The notes under the pieces are model-generated. The model was not told the origin of the DNA. It searched no databases and saw only the letters and a program-made list of their open reading frames with translations. Of a DNA stretch of 64,000 nt, positions 19,459 to 29,983 are shown in pieces; within the stretch, counting starts at the first letter, position 1; the number at the start of each line of letters is the position of its first letter. Both the position numbers and the translations under genes were made by a program. Source of the stretch: an uncultured Clostridia bacterium (GTDB lineage Bacteria; Bacillota; Clostridia; Oscillospirales; Oscillospiraceae); NCBI GenBank assembly GCA_945876285.1, contig CAMCNO010000008.1, forward strand, positions 1-64,000, written 5' to 3'.

Positions 19459-20171
19459 AAAGACAAGACGGACGGGCGCTGGACGAGCTGCGCCCCATCA
19501 AAATCACCACCGATTTCGTAAAATTCGCGGAGGGCAGCTGCCTCATTGAGTGCGGCGACACGAAAGTTCTCTGCTGTGCCAGCGTGGAGGACCGCACCCC
19601 GCCCCACGTCCCCGAGGGAGAAGGCTGGGTCACTGCCGAGTATTCCATGCTGCCCCGGGCCAACCGGGAGCGGAGCAAGCGGGATGTTTCCAAATTGAAG
19701 CTGTCCCCCCGGAGCGCCGAAATTCAGCGGCTGGTGGGCCGCTCCCTCCGGGCCGCTGTGGACATGAGCAAGCTGGGCGAGCACACCATCACCATCGACT
19801 GCGACGTGCTCCAGGGCGACGGCGGCACCCGTACCGCCTCCGTCACCGGCGGATTCATTGCCCTGGCGCTAGCCTGTCGGAAGTTGGTGGAAGACGGCGT
19901 GCTGGGCTCCAGTCCCATCCGCCACTACGTCACCGGCGTCTCCGCCGGCATCGTGGGCGAGCAGGCCATGCTGGATCTGCAGTACAGCGAGGACAGCCGC
20001 GCCCAGGTGGACTTGAACTGCGTGATGAATGAACTGGGGGAGATCATCGAGCTCCAGGGCACCGGCGAGGGTCGGGCCTTTACCATGGCGGAGCAGCAGG
20101 AGCTGGTGCGCCTGTGCGCCAAGGGCAACAAGGAACTGCTGGCGATTCAAAAAGCGGTTCTGGAGGGGTAA
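19455..20171 (+). CDS. rph: Ribonuclease PH
   Basis: [40 protein letters not shown]. Confidence 0.96.
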   Translation: [238 protein letters not shown]

Positions 20172-20177
20172 GCGGTC

Positions 20178-20465
20178 ATGGCACAGGTGTTTGAGACCAT
20201 CATGCTGCTGTGCTTCGGCGCATCCTGGCCCTTTAATATCGCGAAATCTCTCCGCTCCCGCACGGCGAAGGGAAAGAGCATCTATTTTGAGATCTGCATC
20301 ATTGTCGGCTATGTCTGCGGCGTGATCGGGAAATTCATCGGCGGGAACATTACCTATGTGATCGCGGTCTATCTGCTGGATATCTGCATGGTGTCCATCG
20401 ACCTGGCGCTGACTATGCGCAACCGCCGTCTGGACCGCCAGAGGGAATTGGAGGAAGCAAAATGA
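20178..20465 (+). CDS. Small membrane protein, uncharacterized
   Basis: 95 aa, three predicted TM stretches, tightly packed between rph and rdgB. Confidence 0.7.
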   Translation: MAQVFETIMLLCFGASWPFNIAKSLRSRTAKGKSIYFEICIIVGYVCGVIGKFIGGNITYVIAVYLLDICMVSIDLALTMRNRRLDRQRELEEAK

Positions 20466-21052
20466 AATATGTACTTGCCACCCACAATCCGGGCAAACTG
20501 AGGGAGATGGGTGCTATCCTGGCCCGCTTCGGCGTGGAGGTGGTCAGCCCGAAGGACCTGGGGCTGACTGTGGATGTGGAGGAGACCGGCGCGACCTTCG
20601 CGGAAAACGCCATGCTGAAAGCGAAGGCCATCTGCGCCGTCGCCCAGCTCCCCGCCATCGCCGATGACTCCGGCCTGTGTGTGGACGCCCTGAACGGCGG
20701 TCCCGGCGTGTACTCCGCCCGCTACGGCGGCGAGGGCCTGGACGACAGGGGGCGCTATATGCTCCTGCTGAACAATATGCGGGGCCAGACCACCCGGGCG
20801 GCCCATTTTGCCTGCGCGATCGCCTGCGCATTCCCCAACGGCGACACCCTGACCGCCGAGGGCCGCTGTGACGGCACCATCGCCTTTGCCCCGATGGGGG
20901 AGGGCGGCTTCGGCTACGACCCGGTGTTCTTTGTGCCGGAGAAGGCCAAGACCTTCGGCCAGCTGACGGCGGAGGAAAAGAGCGCCATTTCCCACCGGGG
21001 CCGCGCCCTGGAAAGTTTCGTAGGGAAACTGGAAACTTATCTGAAGAAATAA
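20462..21052 (+). CDS. rdgB: XTP/dITP diphosphatase (RdgB/HAM1)
   Basis: YVLATHNPGKLREMGAIL...ADDSGLCVDALNGGPGVYSARYGGEG. Confidence 0.95.
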   Translation: MKYVLATHNPGKLREMGAILARFGVEVVSPKDLGLTVDVEETGATFAENAMLKAKAICAVAQLPAIADDSGLCVDALNGGPGVYSARYGGEGLDDRGRYMLLLNNMRGQTTRAAHFACAIACAFPNGDTLTAEGRCDGTIAFAPMGEGGFGYDPVFFVPEKAKTFGQLTAEEKSAISHRGRALESFVGKLETYLKK

Positions 21053-21086
21053 TCGTCTATCATCATATATCAACAGGAGAACATGT

Positions 21087-21419
21087 ATGGAACTGACAAG
21101 CAAACAGCGCTCCCAGCTGCGGGGGCTGGCCAACAGCATTGATACCATCCTCCAGATCGGCAAGGACGGCATCGGCGAGAACCTCATCAAGCAGGCCGAC
21201 GATGCCCTGGAGGCCCGGGAGATCATCAAGGGCAAGGTGCTGGACAACAACATCGAATATGACGCCCGCATCGCGGCGGAGGAGCTGGCAAAGGCTACCC
21301 GCAGCGAGGTGGTGCAGGTCATCGGCACGAAATTCGTCCTGTACCGGGAGAGCCACTCTAAGCCCAAGGAGAAGCGTATCCAGCTGGTGAAGCCCGCCAA
21401 GAAGAAGGCGAACCCATGA
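21087..21419 (+). CDS. yhbY: YhbY-family ribosome assembly RNA-binding protein
   Basis: LTSKQRSQLRGLANSIDTILQIGKDGI. Confidence 0.92.
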   Translation: MELTSKQRSQLRGLANSIDTILQIGKDGIGENLIKQADDALEAREIIKGKVLDNNIEYDARIAAEELAKATRSEVVQVIGTKFVLYRESHSKPKEKRIQLVKPAKKKANP

Positions 21420-22606
21420 AGATCGGCGTTTACGGCGGCACGTTCAACCCGCCCCACCTGGGTCACCTGACAGCGGCCCGGGCAGTGTTTGAGCTGCTGG
21501 GACTGGACCTGCTGCTTTTGATCCCGGCGGGCTTGCCGCCCCACAAGGAACTGCCCGCCGGGTCTCCCACCCCTGAGCAGCGGCTGGAGATGACCCGCTT
21601 GGCGGGGGAGCAGCTTGGCCTGGGCGACAAGGTCCGCACCCTGGATATCGAATTGGAGCGGGGCGGCAGGAGCTTTACCTCCGATACCCTGGCCCAGCTC
21701 AAGGCGCGGTACCCGGACAGCGAGCTGTGGCTCCTGATGGGGACCGACATGTTCCTGACACTTCAGGCGTGGCATGAGCCAGAGAAAATCCTCTCCCTGG
21801 CGGGCATCGCCGCCTTTGGCCGCACGGAGGAGGACACCGAGGAGCTGTTTTCCGCCCAGCGGGAGTATCTGTATAAGACCTATCCCCAGGCCCGCATCTT
21901 TACCCTGACCATTCCCGGCGTCATCGAGGTTTCCTCTACGGAGCTGCGGGAAAAGCTGGCGAAAGGGGAGGGCGGCAATCTGCTGGCTCCAGCGGTGTAT
22001 GGCTACATCCTGCGGGAAGGGCTGTACAACACGGGCGCGGATCTGAAGCGCCTGCCCATATCCCGGCTCCGTCCGGTGGCCTTGAGCTATCTCAAGCACA
22101 GGCGCATCCCCCATGTGCTGGGGACAGAGCAGGAGGCCATCCGTCTGGCGGAGCGGTACGGCGCGGATGTGGAGAAGGCCCGGACAGCGGCGCTGCTCCA
22201 CGACTGCACGAAGAAGCTGGATATGCCGGCCCAGCTTGTCCTGTGCGGACAATACGGCATTGCATTGGATGAATTGGAGCAAAAAGCGTTGAAGCTTCTT
22301 CACTCCAAGACCGGCGCCGCCATTGCGCGGGATGTGTTCGGTGTGGATGATGAGATCTATTCCGCCATCTGGTATCATACCACCGGCCATGCCGACATGA
22401 CGAAGCTGGAGAAAATCATTTATCTGGCGGATTACATCGAACCCTCCCGGGATTTCCCTGGTGTGGATACCCTGCGCAAAGTGTGTTATGAGGATTTGGA
22501 CAAGGGGCTGCTGCTTGGCCTGGAAATGACGATTGAGGAAATGACAGCGATGGGGAACCCTGTGCACCGTGCCACCGTTGAGGCGCGGGACTGGCTGAAA
22601 GGATAA
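21416..22606 (+). CDS. nadD: Fusion: nicotinate-nucleotide adenylyltransferase (NadD) + YqeK-like HD domain
   Basis: MKIGVYGGTFNPPHLGHL (NadD); C-term AALLHDCTKKLD...HSKTGAAIARDVFGV (YqeK HD). Confidence 0.93.
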   Translation: MKIGVYGGTFNPPHLGHLTAARAVFELLGLDLLLLIPAGLPPHKELPAGSPTPEQRLEMTRLAGEQLGLGDKVRTLDIELERGGRSFTSDTLAQLKARYPDSELWLLMGTDMFLTLQAWHEPEKILSLAGIAAFGRTEEDTEELFSAQREYLYKTYPQARIFTLTIPGVIEVSSTELREKLAKGEGGNLLAPAVYGYILREGLYNTGADLKRLPISRLRPVALSYLKHRRIPHVLGTEQEAIRLAERYGADVEKARTAALLHDCTKKLDMPAQLVLCGQYGIALDELEQKALKLLHSKTGAAIARDVFGVDDEIYSAIWYHTTGHADMTKLEKIIYLADYIEPSRDFPGVDTLRKVCYEDLDKGLLLGLEMTIEEMTAMGNPVHRATVEARDWLKG

Positions 22607-22614
22607 AACGAACC

Positions 22615-24063
22615 ATGCAGAAAGAGACTGGAAAGCGTCTGGTGGGCGGGACGCCTCAAAAAGGGAAGAGTCCGAAAAAACCCATCCGACTGGACCGGCA
22701 GCAGAAGATGCTGCTGGCGGTAGCCATCGTATTGGCGGTGGCGCTGGTGCTCGTGGTAGCCTGCCAGAGCCTGTTTGTCCGCCCGGACCTGGAGAAGAAA
22801 CCCTCCAAAGACACGGGGCAGGAGCAGATCGACTACGGCGAGGGCACGCCGCCCCGGGCTGACGGTGAGCGGAAGAGCGAGGATTTCTATACCGTTCTCA
22901 TTCTGGGCCGGGATACCGGCGGCGGCGGGAATACGGACACCATGCTCCTGGCAAGCTATGATGTGACCAATCAGAAGGCCACGGTCATGTCCATTCCCCG
23001 GGACACCATGGTGAACGTCTCCTGGGACATCAAGAAGATCAACTCCGTATACAATATGTACGGCGGAGGAGAGAAGGGCATCCAGCACCTCTATAAGGAG
23101 GTCGCCCAGCTGGTGGGCTTTGAGCCGGATTATCAGGTGGTGGTGGAATGGGACGCCGTGGGCGAGATCGTGGACGCCATGGGCGGCGTGTACTTTGACG
23201 TGCCCCGGAACATGAACTACGATGACCCCACCCAGGACCTCCATATCCACATCAATAAAGGTTATCAGCTTTTGAACGGTGAGCAGGCCATGGGCGTCAT
23301 CCGCTACCGGCACGACAATAAGGTGAACGGCAAGATCCTGGGCTATCCCGACGGCGACATCGGCCGCATTGCCACCCAGCAGGCCTTTTTGAAGGCCGTG
23401 GTGGAGCAGCTCCTTCAGGTGAAGAACCTGACCAAGCTGAACCAGTTTGTCAAGGTGTTCCAGAACAATGTGGAGACGGATATGTCTTTCTCCAACATCC
23501 TCTGGTTTGCCCAGCAGGCGGTGTTCGGCGGGTTGAGCGTAGAAAACGTGAGTTTCGTCACCATGCCCGGCAATTACAATGCCAGCTGCTGGAGCCGGGA
23601 ATACGGCAATATGCAGTCCTACGTGACGCCTTACGCCGATGAACTGCTGAAGCTGGTGAACGATCATCTCAGCCCCTTCAAAGAGGTGTTTACCCTTAGT
23701 GATCTGGACATCATGTCCATCAATGCCGACGGGTCCGTCAGATCCACCACCGGCCATGTGGAGGACAGCGCTGCCGCCAAGCCGCCGGTGAAGCCTGCCA
23801 AGCCTGAGCAGACGGAGGAGCCCGTGATTGACGGGGAGGATCCTACCGTTCCTTTGGATCCCGGCGACCCCGGTAGCAGCGGCATCGTGGTGGAGGACCC
23901 CATCCAGCCTCCGACGGAGACCACAGACCCGTCTCCGGCCCCGGCGCCCGCGGACCCGGAGGAGCCTACCGCTGAGCCGGAAGACCCCGCTCCTGCGGAG
24001 CCTCAGCCTGAGGAGCCACAGGACCCCGGTTTTTCCATCATTGAGCCGCCTCCGGCGGCATGA
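22615..24063 (+). CDS. LytR-CpsA-Psr (LCP) family protein with Pro/Glu-rich tail
   Basis: LILGRDTGGGGNTDTMLLASYDVTNQKATVMSIPRDTMV. Confidence 0.92.
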   Translation: MQKETGKRLVGGTPQKGKSPKKPIRLDRQQKMLLAVAIVLAVALVLVVACQSLFVRPDLEKKPSKDTGQEQIDYGEGTPPRADGERKSEDFYTVLILGRDTGGGGNTDTMLLASYDVTNQKATVMSIPRDTMVNVSWDIKKINSVYNMYGGGEKGIQHLYKEVAQLVGFEPDYQVVVEWDAVGEIVDAMGGVYFDVPRNMNYDDPTQDLHIHINKGYQLLNGEQAMGVIRYRHDNKVNGKILGYPDGDIGRIATQQAFLKAVVEQLLQVKNLTKLNQFVKVFQNNVETDMSFSNILWFAQQAVFGGLSVENVSFVTMPGNYNASCWSREYGNMQSYVTPYADELLKLVNDHLSPFKEVFTLSDLDIMSINADGSVRSTTGHVEDSAAAKPPVKPAKPEQTEEPVIDGEDPTVPLDPGDPGSSGIVVEDPIQPPTETTDPSPAPAPADPEEPTAEPEDPAPAEPQPEEPQDPGFSIIEPPPAA

Positions 24064-24083
24064 ACAAAGAAAGGACGACTTTT

Positions 24084-24446
24084 ATGACACCGAAAGAATT
24101 AGCCATCATTGCCGCCAAGGCCCTGGACGAGAAGAAGGGCAAGGAGATCGCCGCCATCGAGGTGACGGAGCAGACCACCCTGGCGGATTACTTTGTTATT
24201 GCTACCGGTACCTCCAACACCCAGATCAACGCCTTGTGCGGCGCCGTGGAAAAGGCCATGGACGAGCAGGGCGGCGAGAAGCCCCTTCGCCGGGAGGGCT
24301 ACCGGGACGGCACCTGGGTCCTGCTGGACTACGGCTGCGTGGTGGTCCACGTCTTTTCTGCCGAGGCCCGGGAGTTCTACTCCCTGGAGCGCCTGTGGCA
24401 CGATGGAAAGCCCCTGGACCTGAGCGGTATCCTGACGGCGGACTGA
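24084..24446 (+). CDS. rsfS: Ribosome silencing factor
   Basis: MTPKELAIIAAKALDEKKGKEIAAIEVTEQTTLADYFVIATGTSNTQ. Confidence 0.95.
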   Translation: MTPKELAIIAAKALDEKKGKEIAAIEVTEQTTLADYFVIATGTSNTQINALCGAVEKAMDEQGGEKPLRREGYRDGTWVLLDYGCVVVHVFSAEAREFYSLERLWHDGKPLDLSGILTAD

Positions 24447-24471
24447 ATTGTATAGCGAAAAGCTGATGAAC

Positions 24472-24503
24472 AGAAAAAACGACCCGTTTGGGTCGTTTTT
24501 TCT
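24472..24503 (+). terminator. Intrinsic terminator
   Basis: aaaaaacgaccc-gttt-gggtcgtttttt. Confidence 0.9.
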
Positions 24504-24537
24504 TGAGCAGCTTTGCCGCCTTACAGATCATATGATA

Positions 24538-25389
24538 TCAGTTGTTGCTGAAAAATGCCACCGCAATGGCTCCGGGGCCGACGTGGGTGCCGATGGTGCT
24601 GCCGATGGTGCACACGGGCAGGTGAGCTGCCTTTCCCTCATACAGGGAGGCGCTGTCGGAGATGTACTTTTTCAGCAGGGAGTCGTCCAGTCCGCTGTAT
24701 GCCAGGGCGAAAGGCAGGTCAAAGTTGATGCCGCCGTTCTTCTCCACCAGTGTCATCAGCATATTGCTGCCATTCTTGGAGCCACGGGCCTTGCCCAGAA
24801 TAGATACTGCGCCGTCTTCCACGGCGATGACGGGCTTGATGCCCAGCAGGGTGCCGGCAAAGGCCGCGGCAGAGGAGACACGGCCACCCCGCTTCAGGTA
24901 TTCCAGCGTGTCCACCAGAGCAATGAGGCGGAGCTTTTGAATGTGTGCTTCCAGCAGCGCGCCGATTTCCGGGGCGCTTTTGCCCTCGTCCCGGGCTTTC
25001 AGGGCGACCTGCACCAGAATGCGCTCGCCGATGGCCACGCTCCGGCTGTCTACGACCACGATTTTGCCGGGGAACTCCTCTGCGGCGATGCTGGCGCTCT
25101 GATAGCAGCCGGAGAGCTTGGAGGAGAGGGCAATGCAGACCACATCGTCTCCCCGTTCCACAGCCTCGCGGAACTTCTGCTCATAGTCAAAAGGGGAGAG
25201 CTGGCTGGTGGTGGGCAGCACATCGCTCTCAATCAGCTTGTTGTAAAATGTGACGTGGTCCAGCGTCACGCCGTCCAGAAATTCCTCCTGACCGAAGATG
25301 GTTTTCAGGGGCAGCACATCAATGCCCAGCTGGTTTGCCTCCGCCTGGGAAATATCGCTGGCAGAGTCCGTGATGATCCTGACAGACAT
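24538..25389 (-). CDS. DegV-family fatty-acid-binding protein
   Basis: MSVRIITDSASDISQAEANQLGIDVLPL. Confidence 0.93.
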   Translation of the reverse strand: MSVRIITDSASDISQAEANQLGIDVLPLKTIFGQEEFLDGVTLDHVTFYNKLIESDVLPTTSQLSPFDYEQKFREAVERGDDVVCIALSSKLSGCYQSASIAAEEFPGKIVVVDSRSVAIGERILVQVALKARDEGKSAPEIGALLEAHIQKLRLIALVDTLEYLKRGGRVSSAAAFAGTLLGIKPVIAVEDGAVSILGKARGSKNGSNMLMTLVEKNGGINFDLPFALAYSGLDDSLLKKYISDSASLYEGKAAHLPVCTIGSTIGTHVGPGAIAVAFFSNN

Positions 25390-25390
25390 G

Positions 25391-25849
25391 TTAGGGTTCC
25401 TCCTTTGAAATGCAGCTGTTTACGACGGCGGTAGCCTTGCGCATCAGTGCCGTCAGATGTTTCGTGTCCTCCTCGCCCAGCGCAGTGCATACGCTGTCCA
25501 CAATGTCCAGCACCTTCTCGTGCTCGGCCAGATAGGCGGATAGGGCCTCCTCCCGCAGATGGACGTAGATCACCCGCTTGTCGTGGGTGGCGCGCTCCCG
25601 GCAGATCAGCCCGCGGCTCTCCATACCGGTGAGGATGTGATTGATCTGGGATTTCAGCAGCCGGGTGTAATCGCCCAGCTCCGTGGCAGTGAGGGGCGGC
25701 AGGCCGGATACCTGACGGCGGTGCAGCAGTCCGCAGATCATGATCTCATTGAAAGAAAAGCCATCGAGGATGCGGTTGCCCCGAATGTGCAGGGCCATTT
25801 CCATCCATGCGTTCAGCAATTCCTCCAGCATTTCCCGCCGCTGTTCCAT
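25391..25849 (-). CDS. MarR-family transcriptional regulator
   Basis: 152 aa wHTH: LTATELGDYTRLLKSQINHILTGMESRGLICRERATHDKRVIYVHL. Confidence 0.85.
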   Translation of the reverse strand: MEQRREMLEELLNAWMEMALHIRGNRILDGFSFNEIMICGLLHRRQVSGLPPLTATELGDYTRLLKSQINHILTGMESRGLICRERATHDKRVIYVHLREEALSAYLAEHEKVLDIVDSVCTALGEEDTKHLTALMRKATAVVNSCISKEEP

Positions 25850-26032
25850 GTGTGCTCCTCCTAAAAGTTCATTTTATGAACAATTTACTTTGTGAAGAAT
25901 ATCATGACTCCGGGAGGAATGCAAGCCCTAAATCAAGAAAAGAGGTCAGTTGCCTTTCTGAAAAAAGGAATGAGGGGGAGAAATTCCTTGACAAACGGCG
26001 CATTTCCTCATAAAATATTGCCGTTAACGACT

Positions 26033-26284
26033 AGGAAGGGAAGAAAGCTGAAGCACCCTGCCCACAGAGAGCCGGCGGCTGGTGGAAGCCGGTGGAGGAG
26101 CTTGAGTATACTGGTCCCGGAGTCTTCTGCCTGAACGACAGGTAGGGTGGAACGGCTGGCTCCGTTATCGGCCGCGGACCCATCGGGTCACTGAGAGCTT
26201 TCCGGCAACGGACAGCTGAATCAGGGTGGTACCGTGTCTGGAAAGACACCCCTGAGCCATTGGGCTCTGGGGTTTATTTTTTTG
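26033..26284 (+). promoter_or_regulatory. T-box leader upstream of leuS
   Basis: Canonical T-box cagggtggtaccg at about 26222 followed by terminator ccctgagccattgggctctgggg + T-rich run; directly upstream of an aminoacyl-tRNA synthetase. Confidence 0.9.
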
Positions 26285-26320
26285 TAAAACCCCATTCCAA
26301 AAGAATGAAGGAGATCAAAT

Positions 26321-28747
26321 ATGAAGTACGATTTTACCGCCATTGAGAAAAAGTGGCAGCAGAAGTGGCTGGAGGAAAAGCCCTTCACTGCCGTCACCGG
26401 GGACACCACCCGGGAGAAGTTCTTCGGCCTGATCGAGTTCCCCTACCCCTCCGGTCAGGGCCTCCATGTGGGCCACGCCCGCCCCTTCACCGCCATGGAC
26501 ATCATCTGCCGTAAGAAGCGGATGCAGGGCTACAACGTCCTGTTCCCCATCGGCTATGACGCCTTTGGCCTGCCCACGGAGAACTTCGCCATCAAGAACC
26601 ATATCCATCCCGCCAAGGTGACCCACGACAATATCGAGAACTTCCGCAAGCAGCTCCACATGCTGGGCTATTCCTTCGACTGGGACCGTGAGGTCAACAC
26701 CACCGATCCCGATTACTACAAGTGGACCCAGTGGATCTTCCTGCAGATGTTCAAGAAGGGCCTGGCCTATAAGGCCTCCATGCCCGTCAACTGGTGCACC
26801 AGTTGCAAGATCGTGCTGGCCAACGAGGAAGTGGTCGAGGGTGTCTGCGAGCGCTGCGGCGGCGAGGTCATCCGCAAGGAGAAGAGCCAGTGGATGCTGG
26901 CCATCACCAAGTACGCCGACCGCCTGATCGACGACCTGGAGGATGTGGACTTCATTAACCGCGTCAAGATCCAGCAGCGCAACTGGATCGGCCGCAGCGA
27001 AGGTACCGAGGTGGACTTCACCGCCACCAACGGTGACAAGCTGACGGTCTACACCACCCGCTGCGATACGCTGTTCGGCGTGACCTACATGGTCATTTCT
27101 CCCGAGCATCCCTTCCTGGACCAGTGGAAGGATCAGATCAAGAACTGGGACGAGGTCGCCGCTTACCGGGACGAGGCCGCCCACAAGTCCGACTTTGAGC
27201 GCGGCGAGCTGAACAAGGAAAAGACCGGCGTCCGCCTGGAGGGCATCGAGGGCATCAACCCCGCCAGCGGCAAGCATGTGCCCCTGTTCGTCTCTGACTA
27301 CGTGCTGATGGGCTACGGCACCGGCATCGTCATGGGCGTGCCCGGCCACGACCAGCGCGACTGGGAGTTTGCCACCAAGTTCGGCCTGCCCATCATCGAG
27401 GTGGTCAAGGGCGGCGACATCACCAAGGAGGCCTTCACCCTGAAGGACGACACCGGCATCATGGTGAACTCCGGTTTCCTGGACGGCCTGACCGTCAAGG
27501 AGGCCATCCCCACCATGAAGAAGTGGGTCACGGAGCAGGGCATCGGCCATCCCAAGACCAACTTCAAGCTCCGCGACTGGGTGTTCTCCCGTCAGCGCTA
27601 CTGGGGCGAGCCCATCCCCCTGGTGAACTGCCCCAAGTGCGGCTGGGTGCCCCTGCCGGAGGACCAGCTGCCCCTGCTGCTGCCCGAGGTGGACAGCTAC
27701 GAGGTCACCGATACCGGCGAATCTCCCCTGTCCAAGATGACCGACTGGGTCAACACCACCTGCCCCTGCTGCGGCGGCCCTGCCCAGCGCGAGACGGATA
27801 CCATGCCCCAGTGGGCCGGTTCCTCCTGGTATTTCCTGCGGTATATGGACCCCCACAACGACAAGGCCCTGGCCTCCAAGGAGGCCCTGGACTACTGGTC
27901 TCCCGTGGACTGGTACAACGGCGGCATGGAGCACACCACCCTGCACCTGCTGTACAGCCGCTTCTGGCATAAGTTCCTGTATGACATCGGCGTGGTGCCC
28001 ACCAAGGAGCCCTACGCCAAGCGCACCAGCCACGGTATGATCCTGGGCGAGGGCGGTGAGAAGATGTCCAAGTCCCGGGGCAACGTGGTGAACCCCAACG
28101 ACATCGTGGCCCAGTACGGCGCTGACACCATGCGCCTGTATATCATGTTCGTGGGCGACTTCGAGCAGGCCGCCATCTGGTCCACCGAGGCCGTCAAGGG
28201 CTCCAAGCGGTTCCTGGACCGTGTCTGGAACCTGGCTGAGAGCGCGGCGGACAGCTATGACGTGACCCCCGCCAACGAGCCCATCATCCACAAGACCATC
28301 AAGAAGGTCACCGATGATATCGATAACCTGAAGATGAACACCGCCATCGCCGCTATGATGACCGCGGTCAACGAGCTGAGTGCCAACGGCGTCACCAAGG
28401 GCGATGTGAAGTACCTGCTCCTGCTGCTGAATCCCTTTGCTCCCCACATCACCGAAGAGCTGTGGGAAATGCTGGGCTTCGCCGACCAGACCGGCAAGAT
28501 GTGCTGCCAGGCCGAATGGCCCGTGTACGACGCCGCCAAGACTGTGGCTTCCACCGTGGACATGGCTGTCCAGGTCAACGGCAAGCTGAAGGGCACCATC
28601 ACCATGCCCGCCGACAGCGAGGAGAAGGCTGTAGTGGATGCCGCTCTGGCTGTGGAGAAGGTTCAAAAGGCCACCGAGGGTATGAAGATCGTGAAGACCA
28701 TCCTGGTGAAGAACCGGCTGGTCAACCTGATCGTGAAGCCTCAGTAA
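26321..28747 (+). CDS. leuS: Leucyl-tRNA synthetase
   Basis: 808 aa; [34 protein letters not shown]. Confidence 0.97.
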   Translation: MKYDFTAIEKKWQQKWLEEKPFTAVTGDTTREKFFGLIEFPYPSGQGLHVGHARPFTAMDIICRKKRMQGYNVLFPIGYDAFGLPTENFAIKNHIHPAKVTHDNIENFRKQLHMLGYSFDWDREVNTTDPDYYKWTQWIFLQMFKKGLAYKASMPVNWCTSCKIVLANEEVVEGVCERCGGEVIRKEKSQWMLAITKYADRLIDDLEDVDFINRVKIQQRNWIGRSEGTEVDFTATNGDKLTVYTTRCDTLFGVTYMVISPEHPFLDQWKDQIKNWDEVAAYRDEAAHKSDFERGELNKEKTGVRLEGIEGINPASGKHVPLFVSDYVLMGYGTGIVMGVPGHDQRDWEFATKFGLPIIEVVKGGDITKEAFTLKDDTGIMVNSGFLDGLTVKEAIPTMKKWVTEQGIGHPKTNFKLRDWVFSRQRYWGEPIPLVNCPKCGWVPLPEDQLPLLLPEVDSYEVTDTGESPLSKMTDWVNTTCPCCGGPAQRETDTMPQWAGSSWYFLRYMDPHNDKALASKEALDYWSPVDWYNGGMEHTTLHLLYSRFWHKFLYDIGVVPTKEPYAKRTSHGMILGEGGEKMSKSRGNVVNPNDIVAQYGADTMRLYIMFVGDFEQAAIWSTEAVKGSKRFLDRVWNLAESAADSYDVTPANEPIIHKTIKKVTDDIDNLKMNTAIAAMMTAVNELSANGVTKGDVKYLLLLLNPFAPHITEELWEMLGFADQTGKMCCQAEWPVYDAAKTVASTVDMAVQVNGKLKGTITMPADSEEKAVVDAALAVEKVQKATEGMKIVKTILVKNRLVNLIVKPQ

Positions 28748-28789
28748 TCGGATTTTTCAAACTTTCAAGCAAATTTTGTGGAAAAATCC

Positions 28790-28818
28790 TTGACAATCCC
28801 TCCGCAGGTCCGTATAAT
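28790..28818 (+). promoter_or_regulatory. Consensus sigma70 promoter of rpsU
   Basis: TTGACA - 17 nt - TATAAT. Confidence 0.85.
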
Positions 28819-28896
28819 AGCTTTGTTAACGCCATAGATTATGGCCCTTAAAGTATCCTGGATTTAGCCGGATACCTCGGAGGGAGGGAAATATAA

Positions 28897-29079
28897 ATGT
28901 CTGAGATTCATGTGAAGGACGGCGAGTCCATCGACAGCGCACTGAAGCGTTTTAAGCGTTCCTGCGCCAAGGCTGGCGTCATCGCCGAGGTCCGTAAGAG
29001 AGAGCATTATGAGAGCCCCAGCGTGAAGCGCCGCAAGAAGTCCGAGGCTGCTCGTAAGAACAAGAAGCGTTTCTATTGA
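28897..29079 (+). CDS. rpsU: 30S ribosomal protein S21
   Basis: [54 protein letters not shown]. Confidence 0.96.
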   Translation: MSEIHVKDGESIDSALKRFKRSCAKAGVIAEVRKREHYESPSVKRRKKSEAARKNKKRFY

Positions 29080-29084
29080 TGCTG

Positions 29085-29119
29085 AAAAGTGCTGTGCCGA
29101 CAGGCACAGCACTTTTTTT
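29085..29119 (+). terminator. Intrinsic terminator
   Basis: aaaagtgctgtgcc-gaca-ggcacagcactttt + T run. Confidence 0.9.
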
Positions 29120-29132
29120 GCAATCCGGCAGT

Positions 29133-29906
29133 CTAATTTTTAGAGCCTAACTTTCCCATGATGTCCTTGACCTCCGGCCACATGAGGAACGCCGCTGAGA
29201 ACCCTATCCCCGCGCCGGTCCGCAGCTTTTGGCTGATGGTATCCGCGTCATCGAACAGCACGAAGTGGAGCTCTCCGTTTCGTGTATAAGTAAAATACCG
29301 GGCGCATAGCTCCTGGGAAAAGAACACGGGCGGAGATTCCCGCTCCATCAGCTGCCGGAACTGTTCTTCGTCCAGCGGTTCGCCCTCCCCGGAGCGGGCG
29401 GGCAGGTGGAAATCCATCCGCAGCCGCTGGACGTCCAGCGCCAGCCGGGAGGCACCGCCGTGGGCGTCCGCGGCCTCCTGAAGCCGCTGGCTTAAGCTCC
29501 CGCCTGAAATGGCGGTGCAGACCAGGACCACTGCGCTGTTTCCCGCCGCCTGGGCGTAGCGCTCCGGCAGGTACAGCGTCCGCTGTCCGGCGGACAACGC
29601 CTGCCCCAGCCGGCGGGCGAATTCCAGCCGGTCCTGCTGGAGCGGCTCCTCAAAGTCCAGCAGCGCGCCGGTGTAGCTCCGCCTTCCGCACTCCCGCAGC
29701 ACTGCCGCGCACAGGGCGTCCGGGTCGCCGATGGGCGGCGCCTCCCGGTCGCTGACGGACAGCAGACCGCCCTGGGTCTGGAGGTTCAGATTTTGCCGCA
29801 GCAGGGTGGAGCCGGAACCGATGCGGTAGGCCACATGGGCCAGGGTGCGGCCATATTGGGCGGCCTCACGCGCCTCGCCCGGCGTCACGGCAAGATACAG
29901 CTGCAC
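29133..29906 (-). CDS. Uncharacterized protein, possible TIM-barrel/GH18-like fold
   Basis: 257 aa; alternating strand/helix pattern, GALLDFEEPLQ. Confidence 0.6.
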   Translation of the reverse strand: MQLYLAVTPGEAREAAQYGRTLAHVAYRIGSGSTLLRQNLNLQTQGGLLSVSDREAPPIGDPDALCAAVLRECGRRSYTGALLDFEEPLQQDRLEFARRLGQALSAGQRTLYLPERYAQAAGNSAVVLVCTAISGGSLSQRLQEAADAHGGASRLALDVQRLRMDFHLPARSGEGEPLDEEQFRQLMERESPPVFFSQELCARYFTYTRNGELHFVLFDDADTISQKLRTGAGIGFSAAFLMWPEVKDIMGKLGSKN

Positions 29907-29983
29907 ATCCCACTCCCCCTTGTATCGTTCCGAAAAATCTGATATGATACCCGTAATGACTTTATGCAGAGAAGGAGCCGCCT

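Noticed and set aside
26315-28666. 783-aa antisense ORF opposite leuS
   Set aside because: Low-complexity shadow frame (His/Gly/Val-rich); leuS on the + strand is certain.
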